A DNA stretch of 64,000 nt from Bacteroidaceae bacterium (GTDB lineage: Bacteria; Bacteroidota; Bacteroidia; Bacteroidales; Bacteroidaceae), in contig JAFRNY010000086.1 in the NCBI GenBank assembly GCA_017429945.1, positions 1-64,000 of the forward strand. Reading direction: 5' to 3'. The number at the start of each line of letters is the position of its first letter. Position 1 is the stretch's first letter. Shown piece after piece: positions 1 through 9,624 of this stretch. Both the position numbers and the translations under genes were made by a program. The notes below the pieces were generated by a model, which was not told the DNA's origin, ran no database searches, and was given only the letters and a program-made list of their open reading frames with translations.

Positions 1-79
1 AGGTTATGAGGTTATGAGGTTGTGAGGTTATGAGGTTGTGGGGTTGTGAGGTTGTGGGGTTGTGAGGTTGTGAGGTTAT
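1..79. repeat. 8-bp tandem repeat at the window edge
   Basis: About ten copies of an 8-bp unit, AGGTTATG or AGGTTGTG with a few GGGTTGTG, run from the first base of the window. The array continues through the stop codon (76-78, minus strand) of the neighbouring esterase gene, so the repeat supplies the end of that reading frame. It may extend to the left of the window. It resembles the 7-bp arrays found elsewhere here but has a different period. Confidence 0.9.
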
Positions 80-2355
80 TCTGATGGAATCTTGAGCATG
101 AAGGTGGAGGCGGGCAGGCCGGCGCTGTTGCGGAGGTCGGCATCTGTGAAGCCACGCCAGCCGTAGCGGACGGCAGCGGGCCATCTGACTTCGGGAGCCT
201 TAAGGATGATCTTGTCGCCTTGAATCTCAAAGGTGGCGGGATAGAACAGGCCGTCGGGGCCGGCCAGCTCGAAGCCGCGCGTGCAGGCGAGGCCGTCGGC
301 GTGGTCGAAGGCCATGACGGCGGTGTGGTTCTGTCCAAGGACACAATAGCGGGGCGTGGGCCCTTGGCTCTCGAGGGCCTTGCCGTAGGTGTGGCAGAGG
401 ACTTGCAGCGCCAGGCGCTCGCCCACGGGGCGCTTCGTGCGGTAGTGTACGTCGGCGGCGTCACCCACGTCGGATGAGACGGCCATCCATGTATCGGGCA
501 GAGCGTCGGCCAGACGGCGCTGGCTGTCGCGGAAGGCAGGCCACGAGGGTCGGGGCAGGCTGGAGAGCTGTACAACGTAGAACGGCAGCGCGGGTTTCTT
601 CTGGAACTCACAGTCCCAGCGGCGGGCAAAGAACTGGCGCCACGACTGCTCGAGCAGCGTGAACAGCCGCTCGTGGAGCTCCACGTTGTGGGCGTTGGAC
701 TCGCCCTGATACCACAGCACGCCCTTCACGGGAAAGTGCTCGAGGGGCGCGATGGCGGCCTCGAAGAGGTAGGCGGGCTCGTAGGGATGGCGCTGCAGCT
801 TGTTGCGCGGCTGCGTGCCCTCGGGAGAGCCTTCGGGAACAGTAATGGCACGGCGTATGTTCTGCGTCATACGGCCCCGGGCCCACGGCTGGCCGTAGTC
901 GCCGCCCCGCCAGTCGGCGAGGATATTGGGCAGCTCGAGTTCGAGCGTCGAGCGGTCGACCCACGACTCGGTGGTCGAGCCGCCCACGGCGTTGCAGATG
1001 ATGCCGATGGGCACGTCCGCGAGGCTGTCGGCCAGCACACGGGCGAAGTTGAAGGCTACGGCCGAGAAGCGGCTGACGGCTTCGGGCGTGGCCGCTGTCC
1101 AACCTTGGAAGTCCATGTGCTGCAGACGGTTAGTGAACTCGAGCACCGAGTCCGACCACTCCACTGCATCCGTCCGGGCGCGTGCAGGCATATTATAAAG
1201 ATGTATTCTTTGACTTAAGCGGCGCGCATCAGCCAAGTCTTGCTCCAAGGTGTTGCACTGGTCCACGCGCAGCTCCATGTTCGACTGCCCGCTGGCCAGC
1301 CACACGTCGCCGAAATAGAGGCTGTCGACGGTCAGCGTCTGCGGCTTGGCCTTGATGAGGTTTTGCAGTTCGAAGGGATAGTGCTCGGGATAATAGTTGC
1401 GATAGTGGCCGGCGGGCAGCGGGTGGGCCGTGAGGGTGAGCTTGTAGGGTCCTCCGGCCTTCATGTGGGGCAGCTCTACGAACCACGATCCGTCGGCCCA
1501 CGAGAAGGCGTCGCGCTCTTCAATCGTCTTACTGCCCTGGCTCAGCACGATCTTGATGCTGCGCCGGGCATCGGCCTGGCCCTCCAGGAGCAGGTGCTCA
1601 TCGCGCGGCAGCACCATGCCGTTGCCATAGAGCGGGGGCAGGCGCAGGCCGCCGTAGTCGCCGGTGAGGGCGCCATAGACGGTGCGAGCCAGGATCTGCG
1701 CGCCCTCGGGGTTGGGGTGCAGGGCGTCGGGGAAGAGGTCGGGGCGCGAATGGAGCGGCGTGTAGAGGTCGATAAGCTGCACCTTGGCACCGAAGGCAAC
1801 CTTACGTATAGCCTGCTGAATCTGCTCGTGCCAGTCGCGCGTGCCGCTCTGGAAGCGGGGGTGGCGGTCGAAAATAGGCGTCATCAGGCAGATGGCGATG
1901 CGCGCCTTGGGGTTGACGACGCGGAACGAGTCGATCAGCGCACGATAGTTGGGGATGAACTCCTCCTTCCAGTCGGGCCAGTTGCGCGGGTCGGTGTCAT
2001 TCAGCCCAAGATGAATCACCACCCAGTCGGGACGGAAGTCCAAGGCTTGACGGAACTCGGGCAGCTTGACGTAAGGCCGATGGCCTTTAAATAATAAGGT
2101 GGCGCCGGAATGGCCGAAGTTACCAACCTCGAAGCGCCCGCTACCATACGTAGCGTCGAGCATCTGCTGCAGGCGCACGGGGTAGGCGTCGCGGTCGCGG
2201 TGGCGCAGGCCGTAGCCGTAGGTGACGCTGTTGCCCACGCAGGCCACACGCAACGGCTCCTGCACTTTCGAGCGTGCGGCAGTAGCTGGCAGCGCCAGGA
2301 CTAACAATAATACGAAAGCAGACACACGTCTGACGTAGCTTTTGCGGTTATGCAT
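76..2355 (-). CDS. Secreted SGNH/GDSL hydrolase fused to sialate O-acetylesterase domain
   Basis: A predicted exported esterase of 759 residues. After a signal peptide (about residues 1-27) an SGNH lipase domain carries GNSVTYG (block I serine), HLGLND and DALHPN (catalytic Asp/His). A second, SASA-type domain follows with WLASGQSNME and WYQGESNA, typical of carbohydrate and sialate O-acetylesterases. Removing acetyl groups from host or plant glycans fits the other glycosidases in the window. I chose the ATG at 2355 rather than the in-frame ATG at 2406 because a TACCTTTG promoter box lies between them at 2381-2388 and the shorter form begins directly with a signal peptide. Substrate is inferred. 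Confidence 0.85.
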   Translation of the reverse strand: MHNRKSYVRRVSAFVLLLVLALPATAARSKVQEPLRVACVGNSVTYGYGLRHRDRDAYPVRLQQMLDATYGSGRFEVGNFGHSGATLLFKGHRPYVKLPEFRQALDFRPDWVVIHLGLNDTDPRNWPDWKEEFIPNYRALIDSFRVVNPKARIAICLMTPIFDRHPRFQSGTRDWHEQIQQAIRKVAFGAKVQLIDLYTPLHSRPDLFPDALHPNPEGAQILARTVYGALTGDYGGLRLPPLYGNGMVLPRDEHLLLEGQADARRSIKIVLSQGSKTIEERDAFSWADGSWFVELPHMKAGGPYKLTLTAHPLPAGHYRNYYPEHYPFELQNLIKAKPQTLTVDSLYFGDVWLASGQSNMELRVDQCNTLEQDLADARRLSQRIHLYNMPARARTDAVEWSDSVLEFTNRLQHMDFQGWTAATPEAVSRFSAVAFNFARVLADSLADVPIGIICNAVGGSTTESWVDRSTLELELPNILADWRGGDYGQPWARGRMTQNIRRAITVPEGSPEGTQPRNKLQRHPYEPAYLFEAAIAPLEHFPVKGVLWYQGESNAHNVELHERLFTLLEQSWRQFFARRWDCEFQKKPALPFYVVQLSSLPRPSWPAFRDSQRRLADALPDTWMAVSSDVGDAADVHYRTKRPVGERLALQVLCHTYGKALESQGPTPRYCVLGQNHTAVMAFDHADGLACTRGFELAGPDGLFYPATFEIQGDKIILKAPEVRWPAAVRYGWRGFTDADLRNSAGLPASTFMLKIPSE

Positions 2356-2380
2356 GACATTATATTTAAATTCTACGGCA

Positions 2381-2388
2381 CAAAGGTA
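2381..2388 (-). promoter_or_regulatory. Bacteroidetes -7 promoter box (TACCTTTG) of the esterase gene
   Basis: TACCTTTG on the minus strand matches the TAnnTTTG box read by the primary sigma factor of Bacteroidetes. It is 25 bp upstream of the ATG at 2355 and downstream of the competing ATG at 2406, which decides the start. Confidence 0.6.
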
Positions 2389-2468
2389 GCGTTTTTTTTC
2401 AAACAACCTTCATCGTAGATACAAAATATTGCATTTACATAAACATCCGACCTGATCTATACGAGCAG

Positions 2469-2650
2469 GCCTCCGCATCGCAGAACTCAGACGCATCGAA
2501 AGTTTTAAACGGACGCATCGCAGAACTCAACCAGACGCATCGGAGAACTCAACCAGACGAATCGAAAGTTTTAAACGGGCGCACCGAAGCATTCGGCCGG
2601 CTCAATTCCACATTACGACAGGTCGTTTCGAAGTAAAACAAGTTGTTTTA
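2469..2650. repeat. 22-bp period intergenic array ending in a 17-bp palindrome
   Basis: Consecutive 22-bp units start at 2489, 2511, 2533, 2555, 2577, 2599 and 2621, with a degenerate unit before. Cores read like GACGCATCG followed by AGAACTCAACC or AAAGTTTTAAAC. The last unit starts GGTCGT and runs into GAAGTAAAACAAG, forming the palindrome TAAAACAAGTTGTTTTA (2634-2650). The 29.3 kb array has the same period, the same terminal unit and the same palindrome in phase. There is no coding potential and no spacer structure. Confidence 0.8.
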
Positions 2651-2955
2651 CCTCAGAACTCCATAGGGTTCAGCACATAACTCTTGAGACCATTGGCTGG
2701 AACCCTTGTGCATTTTTGGAGTAAGACCTTGCGCATATTTACACTTTTATATTAGCGGTTTAGACATATTATGCACTAAAAAGCATAGTAGTACCTACTA
2801 TTTAAAAAAACAATAGGAAAACACCTACTAATTAGTTAGTTGATGATTAGTGGGTTATCTATATAATGTAGGTGTGCAGGTGTAGATTTCAACACAAATA
2901 TAATGATAAGTAAATTGACTGATGATTGACTTCTACGCATCTGTTTCCCCAACAC
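2651..2955. other. AT-rich intergenic stretch without a gene
   Basis: No convincing open frame on either strand. Base composition is far more AT-rich than the surroundings. ACACCTAC (about 2821) and GTAGGTGT (about 2869) form an inverted pair, followed by a second GCAGGTGTAGA. TAGTACCTACTA near 2790 is related. Origin is not recognised; a relic of an acquired element is possible. Confidence 0.5.
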
Positions 2956-2960
2956 AAAAA

Positions 2961-2984
2961 GCCCTGCATCCGAGCGGATGCAGG
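2961..2984 (-). terminator. Rho-independent terminator of hsp20
   Basis: CCTGCATCCG (2963-2972) pairs perfectly with CGGATGCAGG (2975-2984). On the minus strand the hairpin is followed by a short T run (A run 2956-2960 on the plus strand). It lies about 70 bp after the stop of the heat-shock gene. Confidence 0.8.
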
Positions 2985-3052
2985 ACTTCTTCATTGAGTA
3001 AGCGAAGTGCGAAAGCGCCTCAGCCCTAAAGGGCTCTTGGTTCAGCCTGCGA

Positions 3053-3472
3053 TCAGGCTATATCAATATGGCGTGACACTTTTACTTCCTCTTTCTTCAG
3101 CTTAGGCAGAACGATGGTCAGAACGCCGTCCTCGACCTTGGCCGAGATGCCGTTCTTGTCGACATCGTCAGGCAGTGTGTAAGCCTGCTGGTAGTTAGTG
3201 TATGAGAACTCGCGACGGAGGTAGTGCTCCTTCTTGTCCTCTTCCTTGTGCTCAAACTTGTTCTCGATGGCGACGTTGAGGTTACCATCGTCGTTGATGC
3301 TGATGCGGCAGTATTCCTTCTTGAGTCCAGGAGCGGCCACTTCCATAGTGTAAGCGTTCTCGTCGACTTTGACATTTACGGCCGGTGCTGTGCGCTGTGT
3401 AGCGATATCGGTGTTGAAGAAATCATCGAATACTGTGGGGAACCAACTGTTCTTAAACATTACTGGTAACAT
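3053..3472 (-). CDS. hsp20: Small heat-shock protein, Hsp20/alpha-crystallin family
   Basis: A 139-residue cytoplasmic holdase chaperone that binds unfolding proteins without ATP. The alpha-crystallin domain spans about residues 28-125, with the usual VEDGVLTIVLPK segment near its end, followed by a short charged tail; length is typical for the family. The ATG at 3472 is preferred over the one four codons on because AGGAGG lies about 10 bp upstream of it. It has its own terminator and a long upstream region containing palindromic motifs resembling one in front of groES, which suggests joint heat-shock control (inference). Confidence 0.93.
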   Translation of the reverse strand: MLPVMFKNSWFPTVFDDFFNTDIATQRTAPAVNVKVDENAYTMEVAAPGLKKEYCRISINDDGNLNVAIENKFEHKEEDKKEHYLRREFSYTNYQQAYTLPDDVDKNGISAKVEDGVLTIVLPKLKKEEVKVSRHIDIA

Positions 3473-3610
3473 GATTAAAACCTCCTATACTTTAAAGGGT
3501 TAAACATAAAATCTTTTCCCGAGTGCCTCAGCGTCTTGCTTCAGCGCTCACCTTTTATTATGCAATAGGTGTGCCAAAGTCAAATAATGGCATAAACACC
3601 TCATTATCAA

Positions 3611-3642
3611 TGACAAAATGACCACATTTACGACATTTTGTC
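3611..3642. promoter_or_regulatory. Candidate heat-shock operator upstream of hsp20
   Basis: Contains TGACAAAATGACC (3611-3623) and the perfect palindrome GACA-TTT-TGTC (3632-3642), 140-170 bp upstream of the hsp20 start. A related palindrome, TGACA-AGA-TGTCA, sits upstream of groES at 5882-5894. The regulator is unknown; a shared stress site is an inference from the two copies. Confidence 0.35.
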
Positions 3643-3732
3643 CACTCTGCTGACAACCTTCTCCGACTCTCTCGCTGCAGCGCCCTTGTGCGAATGTGAG
3701 CTCCGCAAGAATCGCGTGACGGACCAACAAAA

Positions 3733-3763
3733 AAGGTGCGCTACCGTTGAGGCAGCGCACCTT
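3733..3763 (-). terminator. Rho-independent terminator of groESL
   Basis: AAGGTGCGCT (3733-3742) pairs perfectly with AGCGCACCTT (3754-3763). The minus-strand transcript ends in a run of T (A run 3728-3734). It is 24 bp beyond the groEL stop codon. Confidence 0.9.
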
Positions 3764-3786
3764 CGTATTAAATAAGAATAATGTGA

Positions 3787-5468
<1,682 letters not shown>

Positions 5469-5527
5469 ACGAAGAAAGGTGTGGAACCAATCCTTAAATA
5501 TAAAAACTTTAAATCTTTAAATGGTTC

Positions 5528-5800
5528 TTACGCCAGTACGGCGACGACGTCGCTTTGGCGCATGATGAGGTATTTCTTGCCTTCGTGCTCCAGCTCGGTG
5601 CCGGCATATTTGCCATAAAGGACCTGGTCGCCAGCCTTGAGCACCATAGTCTCGTCCTTTGTGCCGCCGCCTACGGCAACGACTGTGCCCTGGAGGGGTT
5701 TCTCTTTAGCTGTGTCGGGGATGATGATGCCGCCGACGGTCTTCTCTTCTGCTGCAGCGGGTTCGATGAGAACTCGGTCTGCTAAAGGTTGAATTTTCAT
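5528..5800 (-). CDS. groES: Co-chaperonin GroES (10 kDa)
   Basis: Heptameric lid of the GroEL chamber, 90 residues, normal length. It begins [13 protein letters not shown] and contains the mobile-loop segment around [15 protein letters not shown], then [18 protein letters not shown] near the end. It is the first gene of the operon with groEL downstream. The palindrome TGACA-AGA-TGTCA lies 82 bp upstream of the start and may be the heat-shock control site. Confidence 0.98.
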   Translation of the reverse strand: MKIQPLADRVLIEPAAAEEKTVGGIIIPDTAKEKPLQGTVVAVGGGTKDETMVLKAGDQVLYGKYAGTELEHEGKKYLIMRQSDVVAVLA

Positions 5801-5881
5801 AGTTGTGAATGTTTTATGTGTTAAGTTTTTATTAGTTCACGCAAAAGGGTTTGCTAAAGACGTGCCAGAATGGGCGCAGAC

Positions 5882-5894
5882 TGACAAGATGTCA
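5882..5894. promoter_or_regulatory. Candidate heat-shock operator upstream of groES
   Basis: Perfect 5-bp inverted repeat TGACA-AGA-TGTCA between the divergent groES and membrane-protein genes. Related palindromes occur upstream of hsp20. Which regulator, if any, binds is not known from the sequence. Confidence 0.35.
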
Positions 5895-5978
5895 TAAAAA
5901 GAGGCCTTGTTTAATGAACTTTTGCGTTTCTATGACAAAAAAGATTCGTTTGAAGGTGCACGCATATGAATAAATGTG

Positions 5979-5986
5979 TACATTTG
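5979..5986 (+). promoter_or_regulatory. -7 promoter box (TACATTTG) of the membrane-protein gene
   Basis: TACATTTG matches the TAnnTTTG consensus. A TTTG at 5949-5952 is upstream, though with a rather long spacer. The box overlaps the ATG at 5976, so translation should start downstream, at 6006. Confidence 0.5.
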
Positions 5987-6005
5987 TAGCGCAAATGCAA
6001 GAACA

Positions 6006-6869
6006 ATGCGCACAATAACCTATTTATTCATATTCCTCTTCGTAGCCTTGATGCTCGTAGTCGTGCCCAAGGTGGGCGGCTATATGTGGGACCCACGCAT
6101 CATTATTCCACTTACGGCAGCGCTCTTCACGCTGCTTGTGTGGCTGGTGGCGCGCTTTCTCGGCACCGACGGCAACGCCTTGGAGCTGGTTGTCACTGCA
6201 GCTTTCATCCTGCTGTTTGCCCCTGGAGCCCAACTCTTCTTCTCGCGCGACGAGGACGGACTGATTGAACTGTGCTCACAATGTATTGTGCCGTTTTTCC
6301 TCACCCAATACACTCGCATCAGCAAAAAGAACTTCCGGAAAGCGTATGCTCTGATGCTCTTGATGGGAATATTCTGCAGCTTCACGCACGACGGCATCAC
6401 ACTGCCCCTGTGCCTGGCATTCCTGGCGCTGGCCTGGCAGCGGCGCGCCGACTTCTTCCGCCTGGCCTGCTGGCCTATGGCTGCTGGCTGGCTAATTGGC
6501 ACCGTGCTGCAGTTCGCCACGCGCGACCGCTTGCCCAGCCTCACGCCTGATATTGAAGCGCTGACGAGTCGCACGGCCCTGGTACTTGGACTGTTGTGGG
6601 ACACCAAGGTGTTCGTGCTGGCACTGGGTCTGACGCTGTGGCTGACAACCGTTTCGTGGGGGCGCGCTGAACTGTGGCGCCTCGTCAAGCGCCAGCGCCT
6701 GATCACCTATAGCCTCGTTTTTGCCCTCTCGCTGGTGCCTTTTGCCCCTTTGGGCATTGACAACGCCGTCACGAGCGTCTGCTTCTTCTCTATGCTTTGG
6801 GCGCTGCTCATTGTCCAGCGCCTCGAGCGTCGCTACGTCGATGTTGCCAGAGTTCGTAAGAGTTTATGA
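6006..6869 (+). CDS. Multi-pass inner-membrane protein of unknown function
   Basis: A 287-residue, very hydrophobic protein with roughly eight or nine membrane segments. Charged loops include FFSRDEDGLIEL and RISKKNFRK. I do not recognise a family and see no transport or enzyme signature. The start at 6006 is chosen because the promoter box at 5979-5986 overlaps the earlier in-frame ATG. Its 3' end overlaps the convergent symporter-like gene by 62 bp, so both proteins use the same DNA in opposite directions there. A transporter or membrane-sensor role would be a guess. Confidence 0.7.
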   Translation: MRTITYLFIFLFVALMLVVVPKVGGYMWDPRIIIPLTAALFTLLVWLVARFLGTDGNALELVVTAAFILLFAPGAQLFFSRDEDGLIELCSQCIVPFFLTQYTRISKKNFRKAYALMLLMGIFCSFTHDGITLPLCLAFLALAWQRRADFFRLACWPMAAGWLIGTVLQFATRDRLPSLTPDIEALTSRTALVLGLLWDTKVFVLALGLTLWLTTVSWGRAELWRLVKRQRLITYSLVFALSLVPFAPLGIDNAVTSVCFFSMLWALLIVQRLERRYVDVARVRKSL

Positions 6870-7785
6870 TGTTTTGCCACAACACGTAGCAGCCGGCGCC
6901 GATTGAAGCCTCGGGGGTAAGGAATACCCACGCAATCCATATCGCCAGCCCCGTGTTCTTCTGGAACATGGCCTGGCGTGTGCACGTGCACTCTTCTTTA
7001 CTGCGGCCTATCGCGCCTCCAATGAGGGCTTGCACGACGGCTGTTGCCAGGGGCAGCAAGGCTATAGCCCCGAAAAGATGAGCGGCGGTGTGGCTGGCGA
7101 GGATATTACGCATCGTAAGGCCTGAAGTGATGGCCAGGCAGACCGACCATAGATAAAAGCCCAGGTCGGGTGTGGTCTTGATGAAGGCATAGACGGGTTT
7201 CACCCAATGCCTGACGATAGCTCCGAGCACAAGGGGCAACAGTAGCACGGATGCCAGCTTGCCGAGGATGGCCAGGAAGGCGGGCACAAAGGTGAGGCCC
7301 TCATGAGGTTCTATCAGTGGAAAGAGAAGTGGAATAAGCAGCGAGGCCGCCACGGACGAGAGCAGCATGAAGGTGGTCATCTGCGTGAGGTCGCCCCCTA
7401 ACTTTCCCACTACCACGGGCGCTGCCGAAGCACAGGGCGCTACTACGCAGATCAGCACCACCTCGAGCAGATGCTTGCGCGCGGTGGCTTCCAGGCTGCC
7501 ATCGGCCGGCAGGGCGAGAATAGCAGACAGCAAGAGAGCCACGAGGGCCAGCTGAGCGCCGAGGATCAGCAGATGCCAACGGCGCAGGCGCATCAGGTGA
7601 AAATCCACTTTTGAGAAAGTGACAAAAAGGGTCATGAAGATGGTCGCCGGCAACAGCTTCTCAAGTATCGGACCCAGGACGTCACCGGCCGACTGCAGGG
7701 CAGGCGTAAGAGCGAACAGCAGATAAAGTCCTACGCCCACGGTTATGGCCACGGGTAGTGTCCAGTTTTTCAGGAAACGGAGCAT
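6808..7785 (-). CDS. Bile acid:sodium symporter family (BASS-like) transporter
   Basis: A 325-residue membrane protein with about ten hydrophobic segments. The pattern resembles the SBF/BASS family, including the conserved VVAPCASAAPVVVGKLGG stretch near residues 115-133 where the family has its sodium-binding crossover. Substrates in this family vary (organic anions, bile salts), so none is assigned. The start codon overlaps the end of the upstream ABC exporter gene by 16 bp, implying co-transcription. The 3' end overlaps the convergent membrane-protein gene by 62 bp. Confidence 0.72.
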   Translation of the reverse strand: MLRFLKNWTLPVAITVGVGLYLLFALTPALQSAGDVLGPILEKLLPATIFMTLFVTFSKVDFHLMRLRRWHLLILGAQLALVALLLSAILALPADGSLEATARKHLLEVVLICVVAPCASAAPVVVGKLGGDLTQMTTFMLLSSVAASLLIPLLFPLIEPHEGLTFVPAFLAILGKLASVLLLPLVLGAIVRHWVKPVYAFIKTTPDLGFYLWSVCLAITSGLTMRNILASHTAAHLFGAIALLPLATAVVQALIGGAIGRSKEECTCTRQAMFQKNTGLAIWIAWVFLTPEASIGAGCYVLWQNIINSYELWQHRRSDARGAGQ

Positions 7786-9503
7786 CGCTTGATGGTTATT
7801 ACCTGCTCGCAGTGCTCAACGACTGCGGGCCGGTGTGTGATGAAGATAAGGGTCGGGCGCGCTGCAAACTGCTTATTGTGCTCGATAAGGTTGTCGAGCA
7901 ACTGTTGCTCGGTCTGTTGGTCGAGGGCGCTGGTGGCTTCGTCGAGCAGTAGTATATTGCCTTGGCGCAACAGCGCACGGGCTATGGCGATTCGCTGAGC
8001 CTGTCCTTCTGAAAGGCCTGCGCCACCCTCGCCTATGACGGTGTCGAGCCCGTCGGGCAGCGACTGGACGAAATCAGCACAGGCCAAGCGCAGAGCCTCT
8101 GACATCTCTGACTCGGTGGCTTCGGGCCTGCCCAACTGCAGGTTCCAGCGCAGCGTGCCGCTGAAGAGCGTGTTGCCCTGGGGCACATAAACTAGGTTGC
8201 AGCGCGTGCGAGCCGACACGGGCGTCGTCTGCGGATTTCCGTGTAGAGTTTCTCCATAGATTTCCACAGTGCCCTCCGAAGGTTTGAGCAAAGCCAGGAC
8301 GAGGCGGATGAGCGTGGTCTTGCCAGCGCCCGTCTCGCCCAATATGGCCGTCGATGAGCCTGGAGGGAAGTCGGCACTGAAATGGTCGAGAACGCGGCGG
8401 CTGTGGTCGTCGTAGGCGAAGCTTACGTCGGTCACCCTGATGCCGGCACTCGAGGCGAAGCGGACGGGCTCGCCATCGGCCTCCAAGGGAGTTTCCTCAA
8501 GTTCCATAAGGCGTTCGGCGGCCGTGAAGCTGCCTATGATCACGGGAATGAAGCGCGTCAGTTCGCGGAAGGGACCTTGAATCTGTCCGCACAACTGAAT
8601 GAAAGCCGTCATCATACCAAAAGTGATGGTGCCGGCAGCCAGGCGGTTTGCGCTCCAAATAAACGCGAAGAGATAAGCTCCGCCGAAACCGATGTTCAGC
8701 ACAAGGTTCGAGGTCGAAGAGAAGAGTGTGCGATGCTGTACCTGCCGGCGCAGCGTGTCCTGCTGTCGGCGCAGCACGTCGATCATAGTGTCGATGCGCT
8801 CGAGAGTCTTCAGCACGAGGCGGTGCTGAATACTCTCCTGCAGTGTTGATTGAATACGGCTGTCGGTAGCGCGAACCTCGCGTGTCATAGCCCGCATGCG
8901 CTTGACGTAAAGGCGGCTCAGCACTATGAATATTGGGATAACGAAGGTAATGCAGACGGCCAGCACGGCGTCCATATTGAATAGAAATATGAACGCGCAC
9001 GCGAGGCGGAAAACCACGGCGATGACTTGCGGCACGGTGTCGGTGGCCACGTGAACCACGGTCTGAGAGTCAGACACAAGACGATTGAGGACGTCGCCGC
9101 TGTGGCGCTCCTCACGACCATGCCATTCGCTGCGAAGCAGGTGGCCGAAGATGTGGCGCTGCATACGATTCTGAGCCTCGACGCCCAGCAGCGCGGAAAT
9201 CCACCTGCCGGCATAGCCCAAGGCCAGCTGAAGCGCCATGATGGCAATGAGCACAGCGCCGGCCGAGGAGAGACTTGAGAAGGTGAACGTGAACAAATCT
9301 CCGAACATAGAGGTGTGAGGCTGGTTCACAGTGCCTGTGGCGACGTCAATGACTTGCTTCGTTGCCCAGATGAATGCGAAGTCCAAAGCAACGCGCAAGA
9401 GGCCGCTCGCTCCGTTGATGAGCGCCTGCACCTTCACTTGCCTGAACACTTTCCAGAACCATCCAAGCAACTGCCTCGTCGTATATTTACTCTCTATCTT
9501 CAA
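7770..9503 (-). CDS. ABC exporter, fused permease and ATPase
   Basis: A 577-residue half-transporter. Six membrane segments occupy about residues 1-330, followed by a nucleotide-binding domain with Walker A GETGAGKTT, signature LSEGQAQR and Walker B ILLLDEAT, then the H-loop histidine in FITHRP. This is the architecture of lipid, peptide or drug exporters; the cargo is not determinable. The frame begins with TTG at 9501-9503. A TGA lies two codons upstream, inside a perfect 7-bp tandem repeat, and the next ATG is 65 codons in, so the repeat seems to have replaced the original start. The gene is translationally coupled to the symporter-like gene. Confidence 0.88.
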   Translation of the reverse strand: MKIESKYTTRQLLGWFWKVFRQVKVQALINGASGLLRVALDFAFIWATKQVIDVATGTVNQPHTSMFGDLFTFTFSSLSSAGAVLIAIMALQLALGYAGRWISALLGVEAQNRMQRHIFGHLLRSEWHGREERHSGDVLNRLVSDSQTVVHVATDTVPQVIAVVFRLACAFIFLFNMDAVLAVCITFVIPIFIVLSRLYVKRMRAMTREVRATDSRIQSTLQESIQHRLVLKTLERIDTMIDVLRRQQDTLRRQVQHRTLFSSTSNLVLNIGFGGAYLFAFIWSANRLAAGTITFGMMTAFIQLCGQIQGPFRELTRFIPVIIGSFTAAERLMELEETPLEADGEPVRFASSAGIRVTDVSFAYDDHSRRVLDHFSADFPPGSSTAILGETGAGKTTLIRLVLALLKPSEGTVEIYGETLHGNPQTTPVSARTRCNLVYVPQGNTLFSGTLRWNLQLGRPEATESEMSEALRLACADFVQSLPDGLDTVIGEGGAGLSEGQAQRIAIARALLRQGNILLLDEATSALDQQTEQQLLDNLIEHNKQFAARPTLIFITHRPAVVEHCEQVITIKRCSVS

Positions 9504-9504
9504 A

Positions 9505-9549
9505 GTTCAATGTTCAATGTTCAATGTTCAATGTTCAATGTTCAATGTT
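9505..9549. repeat. Six perfect copies of GTTCAAT
   Basis: GTTCAAT repeats six times without error (9505-9546) and a trace recurs at about 9615-9630. The array begins one base beyond the TTG start codon of the ABC exporter, in the leader of that gene. Perfect copies suggest recent expansion. Confidence 0.95.
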
Positions 9550-9624
9550 AGCTTCGCTGACTTTTGTCACGACTCGGCAATTCAAGCAAACTTGATTGCC
9601 CTCGCTGCTCCAAAAGTTCAATGT

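Noticed and set aside
2961..2984. Terminal inverted repeats of an insertion sequence
   Set aside because: The palindrome lies just after a gene stop, is followed by a T run, and no transposase frame is near; it is a terminator.
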